DNA of 64,000 nt from Actinobacteria bacterium HGW-Actinobacteria-2 (GCA_002841335.1 PHEY01000004.1:1-64000); one strand, 5' to 3'. Shown: positions 33,705-45,488, numbered from the stretch's first letter. Notes: generated by a model from the sequence alone, not told the origin. Program-made: numbers and translations.

Positions 33705-34676
33705 TCACACCCGACGGATGCGCACCCAGCTGACCTGATGGTTCGGGCCCTTGCGCAGGATGGCGGTGGCCCGTCCGCGGGTGGGGCGAATGTTGAGGTC
33801 GAGATTGGGGCCGTTGACGTCGTCCCAGAAGCCCGAGGCGACGTGCAGGGCCTCCTCATCGTTGAGCGAGGTGAACTGCACCAGATAGGAGGTCGGGTCT
33901 TCGAACGCCGCTTGGCGCAAGGTCATGAACCGATCCAGGTACCACTGGCGAACATCGCCGTCGTCGGCATCGACGTACACCGAGAAGTCGAAGAAGTCGC
34001 TGACTGCCAGGCCGGTGGTCCCGTCAGCACGACGCGGGGCCGGCTGCAGCACGTTGAGGCCCTCGAGGATCAGGATGTCGGGCTGATTCACCGTGATCGT
34101 CTCGCCTTCGACGATGTCGTAGACGTGGTGGGAGTAGACCGGGGCGGTCACCTGGGGTGCGCCGGACTTCACGTCCATCACGAATTGCACCAGCCGCTTG
34201 CGATCGTAGGACTCGGGATAGCCCTTGCGATCGGCGATGCCGAGTTCGGCCAACTTGGCGTTGGGGTAGAGGAAGCCGTCGGTGGTGACCAGGTCGACCT
34301 TGGGGTGATGCGGCAGCCGACGCAGCAGTTCGGCGAGCAATCGGGCGGTGGTCGATTTGCCCACCGCCACCGAGCCGGCGACCGCGATCACGAAGGGGGT
34401 GCGCCGCGCCTTCAGGCCGAGGAACTCGTGGCTGGCCGCGAACAGCTCGCCGGTTCGTTCGATGTACAGGCTGAGCAGGTCGGTCAGGGGGAGGTACACC
34501 TCACGGACCTCGTCGGCGTCGGTCGGATCGCCGATGCCGCGCAGCCGCGCCAGCGTGTCCTCGTCCAGAACAGTGGGGCGGACGGCGGCCAACTCGGCCC
34601 AATGCTGGCGGTCCAACGTCAGATATGGGCCGTACGGGTTGTCCTCCGGTGCCAGGCTGCGGCCGGTCGTCGTCAT
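33705..34676 (-). CDS. coaA: Pantothenate kinase, type I
   Basis: 323 residues from ATG 34674-34676, with GAGGGAG just before. The Walker A motif AVAGSVAVGKSTTARLL and the downstream DLVTTDGFLYPNAKL, KGYPESYDRKRLVQF and LEGLNVLQ are hallmarks of the bacterial CoaA fold. It phosphorylates pantothenate, the first and usually feedback-regulated step of coenzyme A synthesis. Seven codons of open frame upstream are ignored because the ribosome binding site fits the inner ATG. Divergent from glmS with 72 nt between the starts. Confidence 0.97.
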   Translation of the reverse strand: MTTTGRSLAPEDNPYGPYLTLDRQHWAELAAVRPTVLDEDTLARLRGIGDPTDADEVREVYLPLTDLLSLYIERTGELFAASHEFLGLKARRTPFVIAVAGSVAVGKSTTARLLAELLRRLPHHPKVDLVTTDGFLYPNAKLAELGIADRKGYPESYDRKRLVQFVMDVKSGAPQVTAPVYSHHVYDIVEGETITVNQPDILILEGLNVLQPAPRRADGTTGLAVSDFFDFSVYVDADDGDVRQWYLDRFMTLRQAAFEDPTSYLVQFTSLNDEEALHVASGFWDDVNGPNLDLNIRPTRGRATAILRKGPNHQVSWVRIRRV

Positions 34677-34748
34677 GTCTCCCTCTCCGAGCGCCATGGG
34701 ACGCCGCCAATGTCAGTCTGCGCGGTCAAGGCCATTACAGTGACCAGT

Positions 34749-36593
34749 ATGTGCGGAATTATCGGCTATGTCGGTCCTCGTGTCGCCCATGCGGTCGTGG
34801 TGGAGGGTCTGCGGCGGATGGAGTATCGCGGCTACGACTCCGCCGGTGCTGCCGTGATCACCCCGGACGGCATCTCGGTGCGCAAGAAGGCCGGCAAGAT
34901 CGGCAACCTCGATGCGCTGCTGGCGTCCGACCCGCTACCTGAGACCGGCATCGGCATCGGCCATACCCGGTGGGCCACCCACGGCGGTCCCACCGACACC
35001 AACGCGCACCCGCATGTGTCGGCCGATGGCCGGATCGCGCTGATCCACAACGGCATCATCGAGAACTTCGCCACCCTGCGCGCCGAACTTCGGGCCAAGG
35101 GTGTGGAGTTCAGTTCCGAGACCGACACCGAGGTGGCTGCCCAGCTGCTCGGTGATGTGGTCGCCGGCGGCGCCGACCTGGCCGACGCGATGCGCGCGGT
35201 GTGCCTGCGCCTGGAAGGTGCCTTCACCCTGGTGGCCATGGACGCCACCGACCCGGGACGTCTGGTGGCCGCTCGCCGCAACTCCCCGCTGGTGGTTGGC
35301 GTCGGCGAGGGGGAGACCTTCGTGGCTTCCGACGTGGCGGCCTTCATCGAGTTCACCCGGCATGCCATTGAGCTCGGCCAGGACCAGGTGGTCGACGTGA
35401 CCGCCACCTCGATCACCGTGACCGACTTCTTCGGCAACCCGGCCGAGAGCCATCCGTTCGAAGTGACCTGGGACCTGTCCGCCGCAGAGAAGGCCGGTTT
35501 CGACTGGTTCATGCGCAAGGAGATCTTCGAACAGCCCCGGGCGGTCGCCGACACCCTGCTGGGCCGCTTCACCCCCGAAGGTGCGCTGACGCTGGACGAG
35601 CTCCGTATTCCCGAGGCCGAGCTGCGCAGCGTCGACAAGATCATCATCGTGGCTTGTGGCACTGCCTACTACGCCGGAATGGTGGCCAAGTACGCCATCG
35701 AGCACTGGACGCGGATCGCCTGTGAGGTCGAGATCGCCAGCGAGTTCCGTTACCGCGATCCGATCATCTCCGGCTCCACGCTGGTGGTCACCATCAGCCA
35801 GTCCGGCGAGACGGCCGACACCTTGATGGCGATCCGGCACGCCCGGGAGCAGAAGGCGAAGGTGATCGCCATCTGCAACACCAACGGCGCGACCATCCCC
35901 CGCGAGTCCGACGCGGTGATCTACACCCACGCCGGTCCCGAGATCGGCGTGGCCTCGACCAAGGGCTTCCTCACCCAGGTGGCCGCCTGCTACCTGCTGG
36001 GGCTCTACCTGGCGCAGGTCCGCGGCACCATGTACGGCGACGAGATCGCCGCGGTGATGTCGGAGCTGGCCTCCACCCCGGACAAGATCCAGCAGGTGTT
36101 GGAATCCCTGGACCAGATCACCGACCTGGCTGCCCGTTTCATCGACACCAAGTCGGTGCTGTTCCTCGGCCGTCACGTCGGCTACCCGGTGGCCTTGGAA
36201 GGTGCGCTGAAGCTGAAGGAGCTGGCCTACCTGCACGCTGAGGGCTTCCCCGCCGGTGAGCTCAAGCACGGTCCGATCGCACTGGTCGAGGAGGGCACCC
36301 CGATCTTCGTGGTGGTGCCGCCGCAGGGCCGTGATCAGCTGCACGACAAGGTCGTCTCCAACATTCAGGAGGTGCGCGCTCGCGGCGCCTTGACCATCGT
36401 GTTGGCCGAGGAGGGTGACGACGAAGTGACACCGTACGCCGACATCTTGTTCCGGCTGCCGAAGGTGTCCACGCTGCTGCAGCCGCTGGTCGCTACCGTG
36501 CCGCTGCAGATGTTCGCCTGCGACCTGGCCACCCTGAAGGGATTTGACGTCGATCAGCCACGAAACCTGGCCAAGAGCGTCACGGTGGAGTGA
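34749..36593 (+). CDS. glmS: Glutamine-fructose-6-phosphate aminotransferase (isomerizing)
   Basis: 614 residues. ATG 34749 gives MCGIIGYVG, where processed Cys1 is the glutaminase nucleophile; the long open frame upstream is not used. The glutaminase half has GHTRWATHG and HNGIIENF. Two SIS domains follow (AYYAGMVAKYAIE with TISQSGETADT, and LFLGRHVGYPVALEGALKLKE). The C-terminal loop DVDQPRNLAKSVTVE closes the active site. It makes glucosamine-6-phosphate for cell-wall synthesis. No ribosome binding site is visible upstream, so a near-leaderless transcript is possible. No glmS ribozyme-like structure is evident in the 72-nt leader. Confidence 0.97.
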   Translation: MCGIIGYVGPRVAHAVVVEGLRRMEYRGYDSAGAAVITPDGISVRKKAGKIGNLDALLASDPLPETGIGIGHTRWATHGGPTDTNAHPHVSADGRIALIHNGIIENFATLRAELRAKGVEFSSETDTEVAAQLLGDVVAGGADLADAMRAVCLRLEGAFTLVAMDATDPGRLVAARRNSPLVVGVGEGETFVASDVAAFIEFTRHAIELGQDQVVDVTATSITVTDFFGNPAESHPFEVTWDLSAAEKAGFDWFMRKEIFEQPRAVADTLLGRFTPEGALTLDELRIPEAELRSVDKIIIVACGTAYYAGMVAKYAIEHWTRIACEVEIASEFRYRDPIISGSTLVVTISQSGETADTLMAIRHAREQKAKVIAICNTNGATIPRESDAVIYTHAGPEIGVASTKGFLTQVAACYLLGLYLAQVRGTMYGDEIAAVMSELASTPDKIQQVLESLDQITDLAARFIDTKSVLFLGRHVGYPVALEGALKLKELAYLHAEGFPAGELKHGPIALVEEGTPIFVVVPPQGRDQLHDKVVSNIQEVRARGALTIVLAEEGDDEVTPYADILFRLPKVSTLLQPLVATVPLQMFACDLATLKGFDVDQPRNLAKSVTVE

Positions 36594-36602
36594 GATTGAC
36601 CC

Positions 36603-36950
36603 ATGATCGTCGGCATCGGTATGGACATCACGGAGGTCTTCCGCTTCTCCCGCGCGATTGAACGTCCCGGGGTCAAGGAGCGGCTGTTCACCGCCGCCGA
36701 AGCCGATGCGCCGATCGAGCGTCTGGCTGGTCGGTTCGCCGCCAAGGAGGCGCTGGCCAAGGCCGTCGGTGCGCCGCTGGGGCTGGTCTGGACAGACGTC
36801 GAGGTGCTCGCCGAGGACACCGGCCAGCCGTACTTCGTTCCGGCAGGGACGGTCGCCGCTCGGCTGGCCGAACTGGGCGTGACCAGCGTCTTCCTCTCGA
36901 TCTCCCACGACGCCGGCGTGGCTGCGGCCATGGTGGTCTGCGAGGCCTGA
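36603..36950 (+). CDS. acpS: Holo-[acyl-carrier-protein] synthase
   Basis: 115 residues, the normal short AcpS. MIVGIGMDITEVFRF holds the Mg-binding Asp, and LAGRFAAKEALAKAVG is the signature with the catalytic Glu-Lys region. FLSISHDAGVAAAMVV is the C-terminal strand pair. It transfers 4'-phosphopantetheine from CoA to carrier proteins. It lies 9 nt after glmS, and its TGA overlaps the next start by one base (TGATG), the common acpS-nnr pairing. Confidence 0.95.
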   Translation: MIVGIGMDITEVFRFSRAIERPGVKERLFTAAEADAPIERLAGRFAAKEALAKAVGAPLGLVWTDVEVLAEDTGQPYFVPAGTVAARLAELGVTSVFLSISHDAGVAAAMVVCEA

Positions 36951-38359
36951 TGGACGGCTACCGGGTCGCAGACATCCGTGCGGCCGAACAGGCTGCCTTC
37001 CTCGCCGTCGATCCTGACGTCCTCATGCAACGGGCGGCCGCGGGCTTGGCCTCGGCCATCCTGCGGCGCCTCGACGGCGCCTACGGCGCTCGGGTGCTGC
37101 TGGTCGTGGGCTCGGGCAACAACGGTGGCGACGCCCTGTTCGCCGGCGTCCGATTGGCGCAGCGCGGAGTGCAGGTGTCCTGCTGGCGTACCGGTACCGG
37201 CGTCCATGAGGCCGGCTGGGCGGCGCTGCGAGCCGCCGGCGGTCGCGCCGTGGACGCGGCCGAAGCGCTGGCCAGCCTGGAGAACTGGGACGTGGTCGTG
37301 GACGGGGTAGCCGGAATCGGCTCCCGCCCAGGTCTGGACGAGCCGGTGGCCACCTTCGCGCAGGCCTGCCGGACGTCCGCGGTGCCGGTGGTGGCAGTCG
37401 ACCTGCCGTCCGGGCTGGCCCCGGAGCCGCCGTTCGTCGACGCCCCGCACTTCACCGCCGACCTGACCGTCACCTTCGGCGGCTACAAACTCTGCCAGTT
37501 ACTGCAGCCAGCCGCCCAGGAGTGTGGCGTCGTCGAACTGGTCGACATCGGCCTGGAGCTGGGCGTCCCCGACGTGCAGTGCTGGGAGCCCGACGACGTC
37601 GCTGCCGCCTGGCCGATGCCGGACGCCAACACTGACAAGTACACCCGCGGCGTGGTCGGCCTGGACACCGGTTCGCCGGACTATCCCGGCGCCGCGGTGC
37701 TGGGCACGGCCGGCGCCACCCACGCCGGAGCAGGCATGGTGCGCTATCTCGGCCCGCCCGCGGTGGCCGGACGAGTCTTGGACGCCTTCCCCAATGTGGT
37801 CGCCGCGCCCGGACGCGTGCAGGCCTTGGTCATCGGATCGGGCTGGGGCGAACGCAAGGACGGCAAGGTGCTGGCCCGGGCGATGGCCACCGGGGTGCCG
37901 ATGGTGATCGACGCCGACGGTCTGCGACATCTCGCCGGGCCGGGACGGCCAAGCGTCCTGTTGACTCCGCACGCCGGTGAACTGGCCTTCTTGCTCGGCT
38001 GCGACCGAACGACAGTGACCGACGATCCGCTGGCGGCGGTGCGGCGGGCTGCTGAGGAGACCGGCTGCACGGTGCTGCTCAAGGGTGCCACCCAGTACGT
38101 CGCCACTCCGGGAGAGGCCACCGTGCAGGTGGCCGTCCCGGGCCCGTCCTGGACGGCGCAGGCCGGCTCCGGCGATGTGCTGGCCGGGATCTGCGGCGCA
38201 CTATTGGCGGCTGGGCTGCCGGCGGCGTCCGCCGCCGTGGTGGGCGCCTCGGCACAGGCGATGATCGCCGCAGAACACCCCGGGCCGGTGCCGCCACAGG
38301 AAATGGTGCGCTGGTTGCCCGACCTGATCGCGGCATGGGGATCGGCGCAGGAGACGTAG
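36950..38359 (+). CDS. nnr: Bifunctional NAD(P)H-hydrate epimerase / ADP-dependent dehydratase
   Basis: 469 residues with two fused domains. The N-terminal YjeF-like epimerase has VADIRAAEQ, VLLVVGSGNNGGDALFAG and VAVDLPSGLAPE. The C-terminal ribokinase-like dehydratase has LLTPHAGELAFLLG, VLLKGATQYVATPGE and AQAGSGDVLAGICGALLAAG, the GSGDVLAG loop being the ATP/ADP site. Together they repair hydrated NADH and NADPH. The start overlaps the acpS stop by one base. In-frame length is a little below average for the fusion but all motifs are intact. Confidence 0.95.
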   Translation: MDGYRVADIRAAEQAAFLAVDPDVLMQRAAAGLASAILRRLDGAYGARVLLVVGSGNNGGDALFAGVRLAQRGVQVSCWRTGTGVHEAGWAALRAAGGRAVDAAEALASLENWDVVVDGVAGIGSRPGLDEPVATFAQACRTSAVPVVAVDLPSGLAPEPPFVDAPHFTADLTVTFGGYKLCQLLQPAAQECGVVELVDIGLELGVPDVQCWEPDDVAAAWPMPDANTDKYTRGVVGLDTGSPDYPGAAVLGTAGATHAGAGMVRYLGPPAVAGRVLDAFPNVVAAPGRVQALVIGSGWGERKDGKVLARAMATGVPMVIDADGLRHLAGPGRPSVLLTPHAGELAFLLGCDRTTVTDDPLAAVRRAAEETGCTVLLKGATQYVATPGEATVQVAVPGPSWTAQAGSGDVLAGICGALLAAGLPAASAAVVGASAQAMIAAEHPGPVPPQEMVRWLPDLIAAWGSAQET

Positions 38360-38407
38360 AATCGTCGGCGTTCGCGCTGCGGAACCGAGTGGCGCGGGAA
38401 GGTGACC

Positions 38408-39364
38408 ATGCAGCGCGACGTGCTGGCCGAGAGCGTCCTCGGTGACGGCCGCAGCCTGCATTTGGTGGCTGCTGACGCCGGCGATGCCGAGGCGATCTGT
38501 GAGGTCATCCTGGACGCCTTCGGTGCCCGGCCGCAGGTCGATCCACCGCCTCCGGCGCTGGCCGAGACCCCCGAGAGTGTCCGGACGGCCCTGGCCAACG
38601 GCTTCGGAGTGCTGGCACTGGTCGACGAACAGCCGGCCGGGGTGGTGATCGTCAGCATCGACGACGACATCGCCGGGGTGCACCGGGTGTCGGTGCGTCC
38701 GTCCTACCAACGGTTGGGCATCGCCTCGGCAATGGTCACCGTGGTGTTGGAGGAGCTCACTCAGCAGTCGGTGCGTCGGGTCGAACTGGTGGCCCGCGCA
38801 GAGTTCCCGCAGGTGGTGTCCTGGTGGCAGCGGCACGGCTTCCGCGAGGTCGACCGGGTCGGCACCAGCCTGACCCTGGCCCGCGAACTGCCACTGTGCG
38901 TGGTCGCGGCGACCGCCGAGGACACCCAAGAACTTGGACGCCGCCTGGCCGGCCTGGTGCGCGCCGGCGACGTCCTGATCGCGTCGGGAGACCTGGGCGC
39001 GGGCAAGACCACCCTCACCCAGGGGTTGGGCGAGGGGATGGCGGTCAGCGGTGCGGTGATCTCGCCGACCTTCGTGCTGTCGCGGGTGCATCGCTCGACG
39101 ACCGGCGGGCCGGCGTTGGTGCATGTGGACGCCTACCGGCTGGGATCTGCCGCCGAACTCGACGACCTCGACTTGGACGAGTCGGTGGCCGACTCGGTGA
39201 CCTTGATCGAGTGGGGCGCGGGATTGGCCGAAGGGCTCAGCGACGACCGACTGGAGATCGACATTCGCCGGGGCCTGGACCCCGCCGACGAAACCCGCTG
39301 GATCTTCCTCACCCCGGTGGGGCCACGCTGGGCCGGGCTGCGCGAGGAGTGGGAGCAACGATGA
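38408..39364 (+). CDS. tsaE: GNAT acetyltransferase-TsaE fusion protein
   Basis: 318 residues from ATG 38408 with GGGAAGG 5 nt upstream; GTG 38402 is an alternative. Residues ~1-155 are a GNAT domain (GVHRVSVRPSYQRLGIASAMV, WWQRHGFREVDRVG). Residues ~165-318 are a complete TsaE: GDVLIASGDLGAGKTTLTQGLGEG with Walker A Lys, SPTFVLSRVHRS and HVDAYRLGSAAELDDLDLDE. TsaE is the ATPase partner of TsaB and TsaD in making t6A37 on tRNA. Both domains are full-length and in one frame. The stop overlaps tsaB (ATGA). The acetyl acceptor is unknown. Confidence 0.93.
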   Translation: MQRDVLAESVLGDGRSLHLVAADAGDAEAICEVILDAFGARPQVDPPPPALAETPESVRTALANGFGVLALVDEQPAGVVIVSIDDDIAGVHRVSVRPSYQRLGIASAMVTVVLEELTQQSVRRVELVARAEFPQVVSWWQRHGFREVDRVGTSLTLARELPLCVVAATAEDTQELGRRLAGLVRAGDVLIASGDLGAGKTTLTQGLGEGMAVSGAVISPTFVLSRVHRSTTGGPALVHVDAYRLGSAAELDDLDLDESVADSVTLIEWGAGLAEGLSDDRLEIDIRRGLDPADETRWIFLTPVGPRWAGLREEWEQR

Positions 39365-40017
39365 GCCTGATTCTGGGAATCGACACCGCCACCGACGTCC
39401 GTGCGGGGCTGGCTCGTGACGGCCGCGTGGTGGCCTCCGGTGCGGTGGAGGACCGCCGCGCCCACGCCGAACAGCTGCTGCCGCTGGTGCAGCGGGTGGC
39501 CGCCGAAGCCGGGGTGAGTCTGTCGGAGCTGACCGGTGTTGTCGTCGGTGTCGGCCCGGGACCGTTCACCGGTCTGCGGGTGGGCGTCGCGGCCGCAGAG
39601 GTTTTGGCCGAGGCCCTCGGCGTACCCGTGCGTGGCGTCTGCAGCCTGGACGCGATCGCCCAGGCTTGGGCGGACGAGGGCACTGCGCCGACCGACTTCG
39701 TCGTGGTCGCCGACGCCCGCCGCAAAGAGGTCTACTGGGCGCGCTACCGCGCCGACGGCGCGCGCATCGACGGCCCCTTCGTGACCAGCCCGGACGCGGT
39801 GCCGGACGTCGCGCTGGCCGGGCCGGGGGCGTCCCTGACGGGCCGCGAAGGCGTCGGTCCGGCCGTGCTGGACGCGGGGCTGATGGCGGCGGCGTCCGAT
39901 CGATTGGGCGAGGTCGGCCTGGAGCCGCTGTACCTGCGCCGGCCCGACGCGGAAGTGCCCACGACCCGAAAATCCACCATCACCACGGCCCGCATTGGGA
40001 TGATGGGACCGCGATGA
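39361..40017 (+). CDS. tsaB: tRNA threonylcarbamoyladenosine biosynthesis protein TsaB
   Basis: 218 residues. The N-terminus LILGIDTATDVRAGLA and the core GVVVGVGPGPFTGLRVGVAAAE are the ASKHA-type TsaB signatures, with VADARRKEVYWARY later. TsaB is the inactive paralogue that binds TsaD in the t6A synthesis complex. Its start overlaps tsaE and its stop overlaps rimI, so the cluster is translated as a chain. The C-terminal tail (PTTRKSTITTARIGMMG) is slightly longer than in E. coli. Confidence 0.96.
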   Translation: MSLILGIDTATDVRAGLARDGRVVASGAVEDRRAHAEQLLPLVQRVAAEAGVSLSELTGVVVGVGPGPFTGLRVGVAAAEVLAEALGVPVRGVCSLDAIAQAWADEGTAPTDFVVVADARRKEVYWARYRADGARIDGPFVTSPDAVPDVALAGPGASLTGREGVGPAVLDAGLMAAASDRLGEVGLEPLYLRRPDAEVPTTRKSTITTARIGMMGPR

Positions 40018-40487
40018 TCATCACTCACGCCAGCGCAGCTGACCTCGACGGCATCCTCGCCCTCGAGCAGAACGGCTTCGACCCCGCAGAGCAGTGGTCC
40101 CACGCGTTGTGGGCAGACGAGATCGCCGCCCCCGACCATCTGGTGCTCACCAACTCCGACGCCGACGGCCAACTCCAGGGTGTGGCCACGTTCACCGTCG
40201 CCGAGGACATGGCCGATCTGCAGCGGGTCGTGGTGCATCCGCGGGCGCGCGGGCGGGGCGTCGGGTCGTCCTTGGTGCGCGCCGGCTTGGAGTGGGCCGA
40301 GGCGCTCGGTGCCAACCGGATGCTGCTGGAGGTGCGTACCGACAACCTGGCGGCGGTGGCGCTGTACCGGCGGCTCGGTTTCGACCAGATCAGCTGTCGG
40401 CGCGACTACTACGGACCCGGCCGTGACGCCTACGTCATGTTGCGGCCGCTGGGTGAGGACGAAGACGTCTGGGCGTTGAGCCGATGA
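40014..40487 (+). CDS. rimI: Ribosomal-protein-alanine N-acetyltransferase RimI-like
   Basis: 157 residues, GNAT fold. [27 protein letters not shown] is the acetyl-CoA loop, and [24 protein letters not shown] with [14 protein letters not shown] are the RimI-type acceptor-side motifs. RimI acetylates the N-terminal alanine of S18 in E. coli; actinobacterial homologues may have wider targets. Location between tsaB and tsaD is the classical order. It overlaps both neighbours by 4 bases. Confidence 0.92.
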   Translation: MIITHASAADLDGILALEQNGFDPAEQWSHALWADEIAAPDHLVLTNSDADGQLQGVATFTVAEDMADLQRVVVHPRARGRGVGSSLVRAGLEWAEALGANRMLLEVRTDNLAAVALYRRLGFDQISCRRDYYGPGRDAYVMLRPLGEDEDVWALSR

Positions 40488-41527
40488 CTGCTCCGCTCAT
40501 TCTGGGAATCGAATCGAGCTGCGACGAAACCGGAGTCGGGATCGTGCGCGGCCACGAACTGCTGGCCAATGAGGTTGCCTCCTCGGTGGATCAGCACGTC
40601 CGCTTTGGTGGAGTGGTGCCCGAGGTGGCCAGCCGGGCGCACCTGCAGGCGCTGATCCCCACCCTGCGACGGGCCACTGCTGCGGCCGACATCGACCTGT
40701 CCGAGGTGGACGGCATCGCGGTCACTGCCGGTCCCGGCCTGGCCGGGGCCCTGGTGGTCGGCCTGGCGGCGGCCAAGGCGTTGGCGGTGGCGTTGAACAA
40801 GCCGCTGTACGGGGTGAATCACCTGATCGGCCATGTTGCGGTCGACCTGCTCGACCACGGCCCGCTGCCGCAGCCGTGCGCGGCGCTGCTGGTCTCGGGC
40901 GGGCACACCTCCCTGCTGCATGTGCGCGACATCACCGGTGACATCGTCGAGATCGGTGCCACCATCGACGACGCTGCCGGTGAGGCCTACGACAAGGTGG
41001 CCCGGGTGCTCGATCTGAGCTACCCCGGCGGCCCGGTGATCGACAAGCTCGCCGCCGAGGGCAACCCGAAGGCGATCGCCTTCCCGCGTGGGCTGACGGC
41101 GCAGAAGGATCAGGCCAAGCACCGGTTCAACTACTCCTTCTCCGGGTTGAAGACCGCGACCGCGCGTTGGGTGGAGACCGAACGGCTGGCCGGCCGCGAG
41201 ATTCCGCTGGCCGACGTGGCCGCGTCCTTCCAGGAGGCGGTGGCCGACGTGCTCACCGCCAAGGCCGTGGACGCGTGCGAGTACCTCGGCGTCGACACGC
41301 TGCTGTTGGGCGGGGGAGTGGCCGCCAACTCGCGGCTGCGCGGGCTGCTGGAGGAGCGTACGGCCGAGGCCGGGGTCACCCTGCGCCGACCTCGTCCGGC
41401 GTTGTGCACCGACAACGGCGCGATGATCGCCGTGCTCGGTGCCGAAGTGGTGACTGCCGGACGGCGTCCATCCAGTCTGGAGATCGGGGCCGACTCGGGA
41501 ATGCCGATCTCGACAGTGCTGGCGTAG
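40484..41527 (+). CDS. tsaD: tRNA N6-threonylcarbamoyltransferase TsaD
   Basis: 347 residues. [15 protein letters not shown] begins the ASKHA fold; the metal ligands His113 and His117 are in [44 protein letters not shown] and the third-ligand region TDNGAMIA are present. TsaD transfers the threonylcarbamoyl group to A37 of ANN-decoding tRNAs with TsaB and TsaE encoded just upstream. ATGA overlap with rimI. Confidence 0.98.
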   Translation: MTAPLILGIESSCDETGVGIVRGHELLANEVASSVDQHVRFGGVVPEVASRAHLQALIPTLRRATAAADIDLSEVDGIAVTAGPGLAGALVVGLAAAKALAVALNKPLYGVNHLIGHVAVDLLDHGPLPQPCAALLVSGGHTSLLHVRDITGDIVEIGATIDDAAGEAYDKVARVLDLSYPGGPVIDKLAAEGNPKAIAFPRGLTAQKDQAKHRFNYSFSGLKTATARWVETERLAGREIPLADVAASFQEAVADVLTAKAVDACEYLGVDTLLLGGGVAANSRLRGLLEERTAEAGVTLRRPRPALCTDNGAMIAVLGAEVVTAGRRPSSLEIGADSGMPISTVLA

Positions 41528-41532
41528 CGGCG

Positions 41533-42021
41533 ATGTTCACCCCCATCATCGGCACCCTCGGCTACGTGCTCTCGGCCGATCGCAGCCAGGTGTTACTGGT
41601 GTACCGCACCCGCGACGGCGATGAGCATCAGGGCAAGTGGAACGGCCTGGGCGGCAAGCTCGAAGCCGACGAGGACATCTACTCCAGCCTGTGCCGCGAA
41701 CTGCGCGAGGAGGCCGGCATCGAGGTGACCGCAGCCCGGCTGCGCGGCACGGTGTCGTGGCCCGGCTTCGGCGCCGACGGCCAGAACTGGTTCGGCTTCA
41801 TCTTCCTGATCGATGCCTACACCGGCACCATTCCCGAACGTAACGAGGACGGCCCGCTGGTCTGGCACGACATCGACGCGCTCGCCGACCTGCCGATGTG
41901 GGAGGGCGACCGGCATTGGCTGCCGCTGCTCTTCGGCGACGGCCCGGTCTTCCACGGCGTCATGCCCTACGTCGACGGACGTCCGGTGAGTTGGAGCTGC
42001 ACCACACCGGGAGGGCAATGA
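41533..42021 (+). CDS. NUDIX hydrolase, MutT/8-oxo-dGTP diphosphatase type
   Basis: 162 residues from ATG 41533, 5 nt after tsaD. The full Nudix box is present (GKLEADEDIYSSLCRELREEAGI, split as G-x5-E-x7-REL-x-EE-x-GI). The entry strand is GTLGYVLS...QVLLVYRT and the W following it is in GKWNGLGGKLE, as in human MTH1-like 8-oxo-dGTPases. Nucleotide sanitation is likely, but exact substrate is not shown by sequence. The stop overlaps the next start (ATGA). The long open frame upstream is antisense to nothing real and overlaps tsaD, so it is not used. Confidence 0.9.
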   Translation: MFTPIIGTLGYVLSADRSQVLLVYRTRDGDEHQGKWNGLGGKLEADEDIYSSLCRELREEAGIEVTAARLRGTVSWPGFGADGQNWFGFIFLIDAYTGTIPERNEDGPLVWHDIDALADLPMWEGDRHWLPLLFGDGPVFHGVMPYVDGRPVSWSCTTPGGQ

Positions 42022-42989
42022 GCGACCAGGTCTCCGGGCGGCCGGACTTCCAGCCTCCCATCCCGCCGCCCCCACCCCCGCCGCCTCCGCCGCCTCCACC
42101 TCCACCGGCGCCGGTGTTACTGACTCGGCCACCGATACCCGATTTGCTACCCGAGTTGTCGGGCCCGGTGGCAGTGCCGCCATCATCGGCTCCGCCGCAA
42201 GTCGAGGAGGTGCCGACGGCGGCGGCCGACGGGGAATCCCTGGACGAGGCGATCGAGGATTGGGACAACCTGAAACGAACTCTGGTGATCACCATCCATG
42301 AGTGTCGGTTGGAGGGCTATCGAGTCTTGACCGATGGCCACCTGCTATTGGGGCTTCTCGCCGAGGACGATCAGGTAACCGAGTTGCTGCAGCGGTACGG
42401 GGTGAGGGCGTCGGCGCTGCGCAAGATCTGGGCACATCTGAAGACCACCGACCCGGCGCCGTATCGGCTGGGTCTGGTGTCCTTGATGTTGCGGCTGGCG
42501 GTGGAGGATGCTGCGCGGCGCGGCCAGGATGTGACCACCGCTCACTTGCTGGCGGCCATGCTGCGTGACGAGCGGGACTTCACCACCGAGGCCCTTCGCG
42601 ATCTCAAAGTCGATGCGGCGGCGGTGCGTGCGGAGGTGGGGCAGCTGGTTGACCAACTCCCGCAGGTACGCGAGCAACGTGATGACCCAGACTTCATTCC
42701 CGACTACGTGTTGCCGGTGCGGGGTTCGTCGTGCCTGGGCATCTTCGTGGGCGCCAGCGGAGTGGGTTTGGCGGTGGCGATTCTGAACATGTTCGTCGAC
42801 CGCAAGCACCTTCAGGTGGCACCGGAGTTCTGGCCGACCTTTCACATCGCTTGGGCGGTGACCCTGACTGTGGTCGGTGGCGTGCTTTCCCTGTTCCCTC
42901 GCCAGCGACAGACCGGCCTCGGCATAGTCTTCCTGTCGGTGATCGGCTACGTCGTCGGTGTGTGGACGTGGCTCAGCCTTGGCGGATAG
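42018..42989 (+). CDS. Polyproline, Clp-N-repeat membrane protein (unusual architecture)
   Basis: 323 residues. Residues ~12-32 are almost pure proline, followed by a disordered Pro/Val linker to ~70. Residues ~80-215 resemble a Clp N-terminal (double Clp-N motif) domain: GYRVLTDGHLLLGLLAEDD and RGQDVTTAHLLAAMLRDERD are the two repeats, each followed by a leucine-rich helix. Residues ~238-323 have three membrane helices (LGIFVGASGVGLAVAIL, WAVTLTVVGGVLSLF, IVFLSVIGYVVGVWTWL). No AAA ATPase domain is present. It may present Clp-N as a substrate- or adaptor-binding domain at the membrane; that is inference. Coupled to the NUDIX gene by ATGA. Confidence 0.75.
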   Translation: MSDQVSGRPDFQPPIPPPPPPPPPPPPPPPAPVLLTRPPIPDLLPELSGPVAVPPSSAPPQVEEVPTAAADGESLDEAIEDWDNLKRTLVITIHECRLEGYRVLTDGHLLLGLLAEDDQVTELLQRYGVRASALRKIWAHLKTTDPAPYRLGLVSLMLRLAVEDAARRGQDVTTAHLLAAMLRDERDFTTEALRDLKVDAAAVRAEVGQLVDQLPQVREQRDDPDFIPDYVLPVRGSSCLGIFVGASGVGLAVAILNMFVDRKHLQVAPEFWPTFHIAWAVTLTVVGGVLSLFPRQRQTGLGIVFLSVIGYVVGVWTWLSLGG

Positions 42990-43225
42990 CGGCGGTGCGC
43001 GCACCTGGTTGGGTTGTTGGCTGGGGCAGTGCTGGCGGTGGTGGTCATGGTCGTCACTTCCCTGTCTGACACGTTGTCGAGCCTGCGGTTCGTCTGCTGA
43101 CCTCAGCGGTGGGAGGGCTACGGCCGAGGTGGGCCATGTTCGCATGTTCCACCTTGGTGAAGATCGGGGTGGCGAGGCTGTTTGCTGGAAGGTAGGACTG
43201 CTGACTCGCCCGACAATGGGCGTAG

Positions 43226-45475
<2,250 letters not shown>

Positions 45476-45488
45476 GTTCCTCCAGGAG

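Noticed and set aside
34677..34748. Possible glmS ribozyme or riboswitch
   Set aside because: Only 72 nt lie between divergent starts and no conserved ribozyme core is visible.
34935..36908. 657-residue open frame on the minus strand
   Set aside because: Antisense to glmS and acpS, both certain genes.
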